DNA of 64,000 nt from Nonomuraea dietziae. GTDB lineage: Bacteria > Actinomycetota > Actinomycetes > Streptosporangiales > Streptosporangiaceae. The position numbers were made by a program, and so were the translations under genes. The stretch is taken from positions 7,688,001-7,752,000 of the forward strand of contig NZ_JACIBV010000001.1 of NCBI RefSeq assembly GCF_014195505.1, in the 5' to 3' direction. This document shows, piece after piece, positions 49,553 to 59,427 of this stretch. Positions within the stretch are counted from its first letter, which is position 1. Each line of letters opens with the position of its first letter. The notes under the pieces were generated by a model, which saw nothing but the letters and a program-made list of their open reading frames with translations, did no database searches and was not told where the DNA came from.

Positions 49553-51087
49553 CCGCCTCGGAACACGCAAGGTCAGGCCGACGCGTCGCCGTGCCCAGCG
49601 GGACGGCCGCCGAGACGGGCCAGGGCGAGAGGGCGTCCAGAGGGGTGGTGTCTGGAGGGGCGGGCTCTCGTGGGCCGGTGCCCGAAGGGGTGGACTCGCG
49701 TGCGGTGGCGTCCGAAGAGGCGGGCTCTCGTGGGGTGGTGTCTGGAGGGGCGGGCTCTCGTGGGCCGGTGCCCGAAGGGGTGGACTCGCGTGCGGTGGCG
49801 TCCGAAGAGGCGGGCTCTCGCGGGGCGGTGCCCAAAGGGGTGGGCTTTCGTGGGGTGGCGTCCGGAGAGGTGGGCGCAGGGGAGTTGGAGGCCGAGGGGA
49901 GGTGCCCGAGCGAGATGGCGTCCGACAGGCCAGGCTCTGGGGGAGTGGTCCTCGAGGGGGTGGGCTCTCGTGCGGTGGTGCCCGGAGGGGTGGGCTCTCG
50001 TGGGGTGGTGTCCGGAGGGAGGGGCGCGGGAGAGATGGGGGCCGGGGGGAGGCGTCCGAGTGAGATGGCGTCCGACGGGCCTGGCTCCGGGGGGGTGGTC
50101 TCCAAGGGGTCGGGTGGCGTCGTGTCCGGTGGGGCGGGTGTCGTCGCGGGTTCGAGTGACCTGGTCTCCCAAGGGCGGGCAGCGGGCGGCGCCACGATGG
50201 GGCTGCGGTTCGATGTGAATCTGAGCATTCTGTTCACGGATCTGCCGCTCCTCGAAAGGCCCGCCGCCGCCGCCGAAGCAGGCTTCACCGCCGTCGAGAT
50301 GTGGTGGCCGTTCGACGGACCGACCCCGTCCGACCGCGACCTCCGCGCCCTGCAGTCCGCCATAGAGGACGCCGGCGTCCAGTTGGTGGCGTTGAACTTC
50401 GACGCGGGCGACATGGCCAACGGGGACAGGGGCATGCTCACCCAGACCGACAGGTTCCTGACCAACGTCGACGTGGCCGTGGGGCTGGCGGGCAGGCTCG
50501 GCTGCCGCATCCTCAACGCCCTGTACGGCAACGCCGCCCCCGGCAGCGCCCACTCTCACAACGCCGCCCCCGGCAGCGCCCGCCCTCACAACGCCGTCCC
50601 CGGCAGCGCCTGCCCGAGCAGCACACATCCAGGCAGCGGCGCCCCCGGCAGCGCCAGGACACGCGACGTCGACGCCGGGCATCGGCGGGTGGCGGTCGCC
50701 AATCTCGCCCACGCCGCCAAGAGGGCCGCAGACATCGGCGCGACCGTCGTCGTCGAGGCGCTCAACAGCCACGAGAACCCCCGCTACCCCCTCACCTCCT
50801 CCCGCCAGGCCCTGGAGGTGATCGACCAGGTCGGCATGGACAACGTGAAGCTCCTCGCCGACCTCTACCACCTGCACCGCATGGGCGAGGACGTGCTCGG
50901 CCTGCTCGACACCCAGGCGCACAGGATCGGCCATGTGCAGGTCGCCGACGACCCCGGACGCGGGTACCCGGGCAGCGGGCGCATGCCGTACACGGAGATC
51001 TTCAACAAGCTCGGAACCTATGAGGGCCACGTCGGGCTGGAGTACCGGCACGAGGGGCCGGGGGCGTTCGACTGGAGGAACGGATGA
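49549..51087 (+). CDS. hyi: Hydroxypyruvate isomerase-like TIM-barrel protein with large repeat-rich N-terminal extension
   Basis: 512 aa if translated from ATG 49549, which overlaps the sucD stop. The first 216 residues are 10-residue repeats (GAGSRGPVPE, GVDSRAVASE, EAGSRGVVSG types). The enzyme proper starts at Met 50197: RFDVNLSILFTDLPLLERP, AGFTAVEMWWPF, VVVEALNSHENPRYPL, DLYHLHRMGED, VGLEYRHEG. It isomerises hydroxypyruvate and tartronate semialdehyde. A 30-bp repeat (NAAPGSARPH type, about 50525-50650) also sits in a loop of the barrel. Whether 49549 or 50197 is the true start is open; coupling favours 49549. Confidence 0.85.
   Translation: MTASEHARSGRRVAVPSGTAAETGQGERASRGVVSGGAGSRGPVPEGVDSRAVASEEAGSRGVVSGGAGSRGPVPEGVDSRAVASEEAGSRGAVPKGVGFRGVASGEVGAGELEAEGRCPSEMASDRPGSGGVVLEGVGSRAVVPGGVGSRGVVSGGRGAGEMGAGGRRPSEMASDGPGSGGVVSKGSGGVVSGGAGVVAGSSDLVSQGRAAGGATMGLRFDVNLSILFTDLPLLERPAAAAEAGFTAVEMWWPFDGPTPSDRDLRALQSAIEDAGVQLVALNFDAGDMANGDRGMLTQTDRFLTNVDVAVGLAGRLGCRILNALYGNAAPGSAHSHNAAPGSARPHNAVPGSACPSSTHPGSGAPGSARTRDVDAGHRRVAVANLAHAAKRAADIGATVVVEALNSHENPRYPLTSSRQALEVIDQVGMDNVKLLADLYHLHRMGEDVLGLLDTQAHRIGHVQVADDPGRGYPGSGRMPYTEIFNKLGTYEGHVGLEYRHEGPGAFDWRNG
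49640..49910. repeat. 30-bp tandem repeat at the start of the hyi gene
   Basis: Repeated GGGCTCTCGTGGGGTGGTG-type units of ten codons, in frame with the downstream enzyme; more diverged copies continue to about 50150. Confidence 0.82.
50525..50650. repeat. 30-bp in-frame repeat inside the hyi barrel
   Basis: Units coding NAAPGSARPH-like blocks interrupt the barrel between LNALYG and VDAGHRRVAVANL. Confidence 0.78.
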
Positions 51088-51908
51088 AAATCGGCTTCAT
51101 CGGGCTCGGCGTCATGGGCGCTCCCATGGCCGCCAACCTCGGCAAGGCGGGCTTCGAGGTCCGCGGTTACGACCTCAGGCCCGGAGGCAGGACGGTCGCC
51201 AGCGTGGCCGAGGCGGTCACGGGCGCCGACGTGGTCATCACCATGCTGCCCGACTCTCCGCAGGTGGAGGAGGTGCTTCCCGAGATCGTCGAGTACGGCG
51301 GGGACAACCTTCTCTACATCGACATGAGCACGATAAATCCGGAAACGTCGCTGGGGATCGCGCGGCGTCTTCCCCACGCCCTCGACGCCCCCGTCAGCGG
51401 CGGCGAGCGGGGCGCGATCGAAGGCAGCCTCTCGATCATGGTGGGCGGCAAGGAGGAGGACTTCCAGCGGGCACTGCCCGTCCTCCAGGCCGTCGGCAGG
51501 ACGATCGTCCACGTCGGCCCGTCCGGCGCGGGCCAGACCGTCAAGGCCGCCAACCAGCTGGTGGTCGGCGGCACGTACGGCCTCGTCGCCGAGGCGATCC
51601 TGCTCATGGAGGTCTCGGGCGTGGACCCCGCCAAGGGCCTGGACGTGCTGGCGGGCGGCCTTGCGGGCTCCCGCGTCCTCGAGCTCAAGCGCCACTCCAT
51701 GGTCGCCCGCGACTTCGCCCCCGGCTTCCGCATCGACCTGCACCACAAGGACATGGGCATCGCCACGGCCGCAGCCAGGCAGGCCGGGCTCGCGCTCCCG
51801 CTGACGGCCCTCGTCACCCAGCTCATCGCCGCCGCCAGGGCGCAGGGCCACGGCTCGCTCGACCACTCCGCCCTGCTGAAGGTGATCGAAAGGATCAACG
51901 CCGCATGA
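51084..51908 (+). CDS. glxR: 2-hydroxy-3-oxopropionate (tartronate semialdehyde) reductase
   Basis: 274 aa, 4-nt overlaps on both sides. 3-hydroxyisobutyrate dehydrogenase family: NAD(P) motif IGFIGLGVMGAPMAANL, substrate motif DAPVSGGERGAIEGSL, and catalytic Lys in GQTVKAANQLVVGG. It reduces tartronate semialdehyde made by Gcl to glycerate. The operon context makes this substrate likely over hydroxyisobutyrate. Confidence 0.92.
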   Translation: MKIGFIGLGVMGAPMAANLGKAGFEVRGYDLRPGGRTVASVAEAVTGADVVITMLPDSPQVEEVLPEIVEYGGDNLLYIDMSTINPETSLGIARRLPHALDAPVSGGERGAIEGSLSIMVGGKEEDFQRALPVLQAVGRTIVHVGPSGAGQTVKAANQLVVGGTYGLVAEAILLMEVSGVDPAKGLDVLAGGLAGSRVLELKRHSMVARDFAPGFRIDLHHKDMGIATAAARQAGLALPLTALVTQLIAAARAQGHGSLDHSALLKVIERINAA

Positions 51909-53620
51909 AACGAATCCCCTGCATGGAGGCGGTCGTCGCGGTGCTGGAGTCGGAGGGCGTCGACACCGTCTTCGGCATCCCTGGCGCCGCCATCCTGCCG
52001 CTCTACGCGGCGCTGCGGACCAGCTCGATCCGTCACATCACGGTTCGCCACGAGGAGGGCGGCACGCACGCGGCCGACGGCTGGGCCAGGGTGACGGGCA
52101 ACGTCGGCGTCAGCATCGGTACGAGCGGCCCCGCCGGGACCAACATGATCACCGGGCTCTACACGGCGCTCGCCGACTCCATCCCCATGATCTGCGTCAC
52201 CGGCCAGGCCGCCACGGACAAACTGCACCAGGAGGCCTTCCAGGCGGTCGACATCGTGGAGATCGCCAAGCCGGTCACCAAGTGGGCGGTCCAGCTCAAG
52301 GAGCCCGCCCAGGCGCCGTGGGTGTTCCGCGAGGCGTTCAGGATCGCCAGGTCGGGACGGCCTGGCCCGGTCCTCATCGACCTGCCGATCGACGTGCAGC
52401 GCGGCACCTGCCTCTACGACCCCGCACTGGACGCGCCGCTGCCCGTGGAGGTCCCGACGCCGAGGCGGAGCCTGGTGCGGGCCGCCCTCGACCTTCTCCA
52501 GCAGGCCAGACGGCCGATCATCCTGGCTGGAGGCGGGGTGGTGATCGGCGAGGCCGCCGAGGAGCTGCGGCAGGTCGCCGAGCGGCTGCGCGTCCCCGTC
52601 CAGGTGACGCTGATGGGCAAGGGCGCCTTCCCCGAGGACCACGCGCTGTTCGCCGGCATGGCGGGGGTGCAGACACACACCAGGTGGGGCAACGCGGCCT
52701 TCCTCGAGAGCGACCTCGTGCTGGCCGTCGGCGCCAGGTTCGGCGACAGGCACACCGGCGACCTGGAGGTCTACCGCAAGGGCAGGACGTTCATCCATGT
52801 CGACATCGAGCCCACCCAGCTCGGCAAGGTCTTCGAGCCGGACCTCGGCATCGTCTCGCACGCCAGGCCGTTCCTGAAGGCCATGGCCGAGGCGGCACAG
52901 GAGGAGAGCGCCCCGCCGAGGGCGAGGGAGAAGTGGTCGCGCAGGGTCGCCACGCTCAGGGAGAGCATGCCGCGCAGGGACGACTTCGACGACGTGCCGA
53001 TCAAGCCGCCCAGGGTCTTCAGGGAGATCAACGACTTCTTCGGCAGGGACACCACCTTCGTCACCGCCATCGGCCTCTACCAGATCTGGTCGGGCCAGTT
53101 CCAGAAGACCTACCTGCCGAGGCGCTACCTGGTCTGCGGTCAGGCGGGGCCGCTGGGCTGGGAGGTTCCCGCCGCGATGGGCGTCAAGGTGGCCCATCCC
53201 GAACGCCAGGTCGTCGCGGTCGTCGGCGACTACTCCTTCGAGTTCCTGATGGAGGAGGTCGCGGTCGCCGCACAGTACAGGATCCCCTTCGTCATCGTGA
53301 TGATCAACAACGAGTACCTGGGGCTGATCAGGCAGGCGGAGATCCCGTACGGGATGAACTTCGCCGTCGAGCTGGGCGGCGTCGACCACGTGAAGGTCAT
53401 GGAGGCCTTCGGCTGCCCCGGACGGCGAGTCGAGGCGCCGGGCGACATCCGCGACGCCCTCGCGTGGGCGTCGAAGGAGGCGGAGAAGGAGCGCCTTCCC
53501 GTGCTCGTCGAGGTCATGGTCGAGCGGGAGGCCAACGCGGCCATGGGCTCGGCCCTCGACGCGATCAAGGAGTTCGAGCCGCTGCCCGCGCTCGAGCTCG
53601 CCGTCGACTGGTCCGACTGA
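51905..53620 (+). CDS. gcl: Glyoxylate carboligase (tartronate-semialdehyde synthase)
   Basis: 571 aa. ThDP enzyme that joins two glyoxylates with loss of CO2. Matches E. coli Gcl along its length: VFGIPGAAILPLYAALR, VSIGTSGPAGTNMITGLY, FQAVDIVEIAKPVTKWAV, FIHVDIEPTQLGKVF, CGQAGPLGWEVPAAMGV, GDYSFEFLMEEVAVAAQY. The position equivalent to the usual catalytic Glu is replaced by Val in FGIPGAA-type Gcl proteins, as expected for this enzyme. Follows glxR with an ATGA overlap. Confidence 0.95.
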   Translation: MKRIPCMEAVVAVLESEGVDTVFGIPGAAILPLYAALRTSSIRHITVRHEEGGTHAADGWARVTGNVGVSIGTSGPAGTNMITGLYTALADSIPMICVTGQAATDKLHQEAFQAVDIVEIAKPVTKWAVQLKEPAQAPWVFREAFRIARSGRPGPVLIDLPIDVQRGTCLYDPALDAPLPVEVPTPRRSLVRAALDLLQQARRPIILAGGGVVIGEAAEELRQVAERLRVPVQVTLMGKGAFPEDHALFAGMAGVQTHTRWGNAAFLESDLVLAVGARFGDRHTGDLEVYRKGRTFIHVDIEPTQLGKVFEPDLGIVSHARPFLKAMAEAAQEESAPPRAREKWSRRVATLRESMPRRDDFDDVPIKPPRVFREINDFFGRDTTFVTAIGLYQIWSGQFQKTYLPRRYLVCGQAGPLGWEVPAAMGVKVAHPERQVVAVVGDYSFEFLMEEVAVAAQYRIPFVIVMINNEYLGLIRQAEIPYGMNFAVELGGVDHVKVMEAFGCPGRRVEAPGDIRDALAWASKEAEKERLPVLVEVMVEREANAAMGSALDAIKEFEPLPALELAVDWSD

Positions 53621-53630
53621 AGGAGCGCTC

Positions 53631-55148
53631 ATGCTGAAGCCGGGGACCGCCTGGTCCGACGCCTACGACAGGTGCCGCGCGGCGGCGCCGGAGGCCTTCC
53701 ACGACGACAGGGTGCTCAACCACTGGGGCGGGCTCTGGCAGCGCGACGGCCGTCCCACGCCGGTCTTCTCGCCCGTGGACGGCACCGCCATCGCGGGCCC
53801 GCCGCGCCTGGACAGGTCGGGCGCCGCGCGGGCCGTCCACGCTGCCGTCGACGAGCACGGGCGGTGGCGCCACCTGCCGCTGTCCGAGCGCAGGGCCAGG
53901 GTGGCCGCGGCCGTGGACTCGCTCCAGGCGCACCGCGACCTGCTCGCGTTGCTGCTGGTCTGGGAGATCGGCAAACCCTGGCGTACGGCCTGCGCCGACG
54001 TCGACCGCTGCCTCGACGGCGTGCGCTGGTACCTGGAGGAGATCGAGCCCATGCTCGCCGGCAGGACGCCCCTGCCGGGCCCGGTGAGCAACATCGCCAG
54101 CTGGAACTATCCGATGAGCGTGCTCATGCACGCCATGCTGGTGCAGGCGCTGGCGGGCAACGCCGTCATCGCCAAGACGCCCACCGACGGCGGCCTGTCG
54201 TGCCTCACCCTCGCCACGGCGCTGGCCGTCAGGGAGGGGCTGCCGCTCACGCTGGTCAGCGGCGGAGGGGCGGAGCTGTCGCCGGTGCTGGTCGGCGCCC
54301 GCGAGCTGGGCTGCGTCTCCTTCGTCGGCGGCAGGGACGCCGGCGCCCAGGTCGCCACCTCGCTCGCCGAGCGCACGGGCCTGCAGGACCGCAGGCACGT
54401 GCTGGAGCAGGAGGGTCTCAACTGCTGGGGCGTCTGGGAGTACTCAGGGTGGGAGCTGCTCACCACGCAGATCAGGAAGTCCTTCGACTACGGCAAGCAG
54501 CGCTGCACCGCCTACCCTCGCTTCGTCGTGCAGCGGGAGCTGTTCCACGACTTCCTCGCCGCCTACCTGGCGGCGGTCGGAGACCTCAGGTACGGTCACC
54601 CGCTGCTGGTGGAGGCGCCCGACGACCCGCTGCCCGAGCTGGACTTCGGCCCGCTGATCAACGCCGCGAAGGCCAAGGAGCTGGCCGAGCAGGTGGAGGA
54701 GGCGATCGCCAAAGGCGCGGTCCCCCTCTACAGGGGACCGGCGGTGGAGGGCGAGGCCTACTTCGCCCCTGTGGCGCTGCTGGACCCGCCGCGCTCCTCC
54801 CCGCTGTTCCACGCCGAGCCGTTCGGCCCCGTGGACACCGTCGTGCTGGTCGACACCGAGGCCGAGCTGCTGGCCGCGATGAACGCGAGCAACGGCGCGC
54901 TGGTCGCGACGATCTCCTGCGACGCGCCCGAGACCGCCGAACGGCTGACCCCCGAGGTGCGGGCGTTCAAGGTGGGGATCAATCAGCCCCGCTCGCGCGG
55001 CGACAGGCAGGAGCTGTTCGGCGGGCTCGGCGCCTCGTGGCGCGGGGCGTTCGTCGGCGGGGAGCTGCTGGTGCGGGCGGTCACCCAAGGGCCTTCGGGC
55101 GAGCGCCTTCCTGGCAACTTCCCCGGCTACACGATGCTTCCCCCGTGA
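53631..55148 (+). CDS. Aldehyde dehydrogenase family protein in the glyoxylate operon
   Basis: 505 aa. ALDH fold with SNIASWNYPMSVLMHAM, general base Glu in LEQEGLNCWG, catalytic Cys in YGKQRCTAYPR, and FHAEPFGPVDTVVLVD. Oxidises an aldehyde with NAD(P)+. It is the last gene of the sucCD-hyi-glxR-gcl run, 10 nt after gcl. Possible substrates are glycolaldehyde, glyoxylate or tartronate semialdehyde; sequence alone does not decide. Its end overlaps the convergent hydrolase gene by 68 nt. Confidence 0.85.
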   Translation: MLKPGTAWSDAYDRCRAAAPEAFHDDRVLNHWGGLWQRDGRPTPVFSPVDGTAIAGPPRLDRSGAARAVHAAVDEHGRWRHLPLSERRARVAAAVDSLQAHRDLLALLLVWEIGKPWRTACADVDRCLDGVRWYLEEIEPMLAGRTPLPGPVSNIASWNYPMSVLMHAMLVQALAGNAVIAKTPTDGGLSCLTLATALAVREGLPLTLVSGGGAELSPVLVGARELGCVSFVGGRDAGAQVATSLAERTGLQDRRHVLEQEGLNCWGVWEYSGWELLTTQIRKSFDYGKQRCTAYPRFVVQRELFHDFLAAYLAAVGDLRYGHPLLVEAPDDPLPELDFGPLINAAKAKELAEQVEEAIAKGAVPLYRGPAVEGEAYFAPVALLDPPRSSPLFHAEPFGPVDTVVLVDTEAELLAAMNASNGALVATISCDAPETAERLTPEVRAFKVGINQPRSRGDRQELFGGLGASWRGAFVGGELLVRAVTQGPSGERLPGNFPGYTMLPP

Positions 55149-55965
55149 GCGCGATCGAGACGATCCTGTCGAGGGCGGGGTTGCCCGCCCTCAGGTAGTC
55201 GTTGTGGCCGCCGGGGCCACCGTCGAACACCCTGGCGCCGAAGGCGGGCGTCACGGGGTCGGCGCCGTAGCCGATGGGGCCCAGCCGTACGCCCGGTCTG
55301 AGGACGTCGTCCTTCGCGCCGAGCGCGGCCCAGACCTGGGCCGGCGTGCGGAGCTCGGCCCTGGTGGCGGCGCCCATGCCGGGGCTGCCCAGCACGACGA
55401 TGTCGTCGACGGGCAGTCCGGGCGCGGCCTGTCCGCACACGACCGACCCGTAGCTGTGACAGACGAGGCTGACACGCTCCTTCCCACGCAGCGCGGTGGC
55501 CAGCTTGCGCAGCGCCATGGCGCCCTTGGCCGCGGGCAGTGTCGTGATGACCTGCCAGTCGGTCATCTCCGGCGCGTCGTAGCCGAGCCAGCCGATGACG
55601 GCCACCGGCTCGCCGGGACTGAGCGCGGCGGCCCTGGCGTGGATGGCCCTCGCCGCTCCCGCGGGAGAGACGGAGGTGCCGTCGAAGTCATCGAGGCTGA
55701 ACCCGGTGCCCGGCACGAAGACGACCACGGTACGGGCGGCGGCGAGGTCGCCCACCACCTCGATCGCCCTGCCGTCGCCCGCCCTGTCGTAGGCGAGCAG
55801 CTGGCGCTCGCCGCCCGAGGCCGCTCTGGTGCCGGCGTAGCGTTCGGCCAGCGCGGACGCGGTTATCGCGGGCAGCTCGAGCGGCACCGAGCCCGGCAGG
55901 CATCCTGCGCCCGAGACCGTCAGCAGGAGGGCCGCGCCGAGAAGCGTTCGTGAGGGGAACCGCAT
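55081..55965 (-). CDS. Exported alpha/beta hydrolase lipoprotein (DUF1023-like)
   Basis: 294 aa. Signal peptide with lipobox VSGAGC, then an alpha/beta hydrolase: VVVFVPGTGFSLDDFDG, nucleophile Ser in LVCHSYGSVVCGQA, and C-terminal His in GPGGHNDYLRAG. These features match DUF1023-type secreted hydrolases; the substrate is unknown. The last 23 codons overlap the end of the aldehyde dehydrogenase on the other strand. Confidence 0.82.
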   Translation of the reverse strand: MRFPSRTLLGAALLLTVSGAGCLPGSVPLELPAITASALAERYAGTRAASGGERQLLAYDRAGDGRAIEVVGDLAAARTVVVFVPGTGFSLDDFDGTSVSPAGAARAIHARAAALSPGEPVAVIGWLGYDAPEMTDWQVITTLPAAKGAMALRKLATALRGKERVSLVCHSYGSVVCGQAAPGLPVDDIVVLGSPGMGAATRAELRTPAQVWAALGAKDDVLRPGVRLGPIGYGADPVTPAFGARVFDGGPGGHNDYLRAGNPALDRIVSIALTGEASCSRGSCQEGARPKALG

Positions 55966-56039
55966 GACTCAGGACGTTACGTGGCGCGGGGGACCACCCG
56001 CGTCACGCTGAGGTCGGATCTCGCGATGGCCCCTTGGTA

Positions 56040-56378
56040 CTAGAGCGCCCCGAACCTGTCGGCCGCCACGAGGAGGAGGAAGGTCAGCATGGCCACGCGC
56101 AGCAGCTTGCCGCCCGCGCCGAGGGAGGGCCACGACAGGTAGGCCAGCCAGCCCACGAAGGCGACCACCGGCAGCACAGCCAGGCCGCCCAGCCAGCTGT
56201 CGAGCGCGAACCCCGCCAGCAGCAGGATCACCAGGACGGCGGGCGTGACCCAGCGCGGCACCTGGGTGAACAGGAACGTGATGGGGACGGCGCTGCGTTG
56301 CTCGACCGTCTTGCGCAGGCCCGTGGCGCCAGGCGTGAAGAACTGCTCGCCTGACGGAAGAGGCTTTCGAGTGGCCAC
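56040..56378 (-). CDS. Small membrane protein, DUF6703-like
   Basis: 112 aa. Basic N-terminus (ATRKPLPSGEQFFTPGATG), then three hydrophobic segments (VTPAVLVILLLAGFALDSWLG, LAVLPVVAFVGWLAYLSWPSL, LLRVAMLTFLLLVAADR). Similar small proteins are common in actinomycetes; function unknown. The DUF number is from memory. Confidence 0.75.
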   Translation of the reverse strand: MATRKPLPSGEQFFTPGATGLRKTVEQRSAVPITFLFTQVPRWVTPAVLVILLLAGFALDSWLGGLAVLPVVAFVGWLAYLSWPSLGAGGKLLRVAMLTFLLLVAADRFGAL

Positions 56379-56570
56379 CTCACGAGCCTAGCGCGCACGC
56401 GCCTGCCTCTCGAGACTCGTCACAGAACCCGCGCCTGGATCACCCCGACGGGCGGCACCGCTCCCGCAGTCCCGACGCCACGAACGAGAGCGGGAGCGCG
56501 GGCACGACCCAGAAGAGGAGGCCGAAGCCGCAGCGGCGGATCCTGAAGAGCACGCATCAGGACAGGCCTC

Positions 56571-56882
56571 TTGTCTGACATCCTGGACCACGTGCTCGCA
56601 CTGATTCGCTACACCGTTCCCGAGGCGCGCTCCCAGGAGTTCCTCAAGCAGGGCCAGGAGATCATCGACGTGCTGGCCGCCCAGCCCGGCTACCTGCGCG
56701 GCCGCCTGTGCCGTTCGGTCGACGAGCCGAACCTGTGGGCGCTCGTCAGCGAGTGGGAGGGCGCGGGCTTCTACCGCCGCGCGCTGTCCGCCGCGAGAAT
56801 GGCGATGTACCCCCTCATGATCCTCATGGTGAACGAGCCCAGCGCCTTCGAGGATGTGTACGTTTCCGGGCGAGACGAATAG
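56571..56882 (+). CDS. Antibiotic biosynthesis monooxygenase (ABM)-fold protein
   Basis: 103 aa from TTG 56571. Dimeric alpha-beta-barrel fold: LIRYTVPEARSQEFLKQGQE, QPGYLRGRLCRSVDEPN, WALVSEWEGAGFYRRAL. Such proteins act as quinone-forming monooxygenases or haem-related enzymes, or have no known role. Codes just upstream of glyS; a GTG at 56592 is an alternative start. Confidence 0.78.
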   Translation: MSDILDHVLALIRYTVPEARSQEFLKQGQEIIDVLAAQPGYLRGRLCRSVDEPNLWALVSEWEGAGFYRRALSAARMAMYPLMILMVNEPSAFEDVYVSGRDE

Positions 56883-56967
56883 TCGCGCGCGGCGGTGCCC
56901 GGATGTCCCCTAAGCTGGGATCTCATCCTTCCACTCGCCGACCTCCAGCCGGAAAGAGATTCAGCCA

Positions 56968-58353
<1,386 letters not shown>

Positions 58354-58369
58354 CGCGAGATCCGGCAGC

Positions 58370-58400
58370 AAAGGGGGGGCGGTCTCACCGCCCCCCCTTT
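58370..58400. terminator. Bidirectional terminator after glyS
   Basis: Perfect 14-bp arms (AAAGGGGGGGCGGT and ACCGCCCCCCCTTT) around a CTC loop, flanked by A and T runs, between convergent glyS and the 58402 gene. Confidence 0.92.
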
Positions 58401-58401
58401 G

Positions 58402-59325
58402 TCATGTGTCGTAGCAGGCGACCCGCTGGTCGTAGACCCAGTCGGCGTCGCTCGGGTAGCGGGTCCACAGCGTCCCCTCGGCCCTGTCGCGCGTCCTGTC
58501 CTCACATCCCTGTACGGCCAGCCGCGCCACCTCCTGCTTGCCCGGCCAGGGGCTCTTCGGCAGGGCGAACGTCGCGAGCAGCTTGCCTTCGTGCGGCTTG
58601 TCGCAGGCGACGAACCGCACGAACTTGTCGCCGTCGAGCACCTCGTTCGCGCACGTGCCCACGAGGAGCTCGGCGGCGTGGACCAGCGTGCCCTCGAGCA
58701 CCTCCTCCTCCGGCCGGACAGGGCGTGCGGAGGCGCCCGAGCCCACCAGCCTTCCGCCGCTCACGCCGTTCACCATGTAGCACGGCGCCCGGCCCCCGTC
58801 GGTGGCGAAGGACAGGAAGCTCAGGTTCTCGTCGGCCGTCGTGCGCTCCAGCAGGGCCGAGCAGGCCTCATCGGCCTTCTCGTCGTCGGGGGCGGAGACG
58901 AGGCCGAGGAACTCGCCCTGGTGCGGGGCCTCGCACCAGACGAGCGGCACGTAGTGGTCGGCGTTGTCCAGTCCGTCGACGCAGTCGCCCACCTCGGCGG
59001 CGTCGAAGGCCACGTGCCCCTCGGGCGTGGCGAATGACTCGTACAGCCTGATCCCGCCGTACACCGCGCCCGCGCCCGCCAGCGGGAACACCAGGCTCAT
59101 CACCAGCCCCGCGATCGCCATGGCCCTGCCCGCGTCGCCCGAGCGCCTGATGCGCACCAGCGCGGCGGCGGCGAAGGGGATCGCCACGGGGAAGCAGGTG
59201 AGCAGGCCGAGGATCAGCGCGACCACGGCGAACGGCTCGGTCCTTCGGGGGGACGCCGGCCCGGGCGGAGTCCAGTCGTAGTTGTCGGGGGGTGCGAAGT
59301 TCACCAGGCGCATCATTCCAGACAC
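58402..59325 (-). CDS. DUF4190/septum-formation-type membrane protein
   Basis: 307 aa. Pro-rich N-terminus (APPDNYDWTPPGPASPRRTE), two membrane segments (FAVVALILGLLTCFPVAIPF, AMAIAGLVMSLVFPLAGAGA), then an outside part with two copies of a Cys-x-x-Pro-His motif (VWCEAPHQGEFLGLV, ACDKPHEGKLLATF) typical of 'septum formation' domains. Function unknown; probably cell-envelope-linked. GTG 59325 is the longest start; ATG 59316 or 59313 are possible. Confidence 0.78.
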   Translation of the reverse strand: MSGMMRLVNFAPPDNYDWTPPGPASPRRTEPFAVVALILGLLTCFPVAIPFAAAALVRIRRSGDAGRAMAIAGLVMSLVFPLAGAGAVYGGIRLYESFATPEGHVAFDAAEVGDCVDGLDNADHYVPLVWCEAPHQGEFLGLVSAPDDEKADEACSALLERTTADENLSFLSFATDGGRAPCYMVNGVSGGRLVGSGASARPVRPEEEVLEGTLVHAAELLVGTCANEVLDGDKFVRFVACDKPHEGKLLATFALPKSPWPGKQEVARLAVQGCEDRTRDRAEGTLWTRYPSDADWVYDQRVACYDT

Positions 59326-59427
59326 CGCGCCCAGAGCAGGGCGGCCGTCGGCGGCGACACACGCCGCTGGGCGACGTCCGCAGCCAGGGGTGGAGCATCT
59401 TGGTGTCGACCCACGCGTGAGCGCGGC

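Noticed and set aside
56440..56553. Possible 37-aa membrane peptide on the minus strand (GTG start at 56553, CGFGLLFWVVPALPLS core)
   Set aside because: Hydrophobic stretch looks plausible but there is no ribosome site and no known relative; left out without conservation evidence.
56883..56967. Possible T-box or other leader before glyS
   Set aside because: The 85-bp leader is too short and has no recognisable T-box or specifier pairing.
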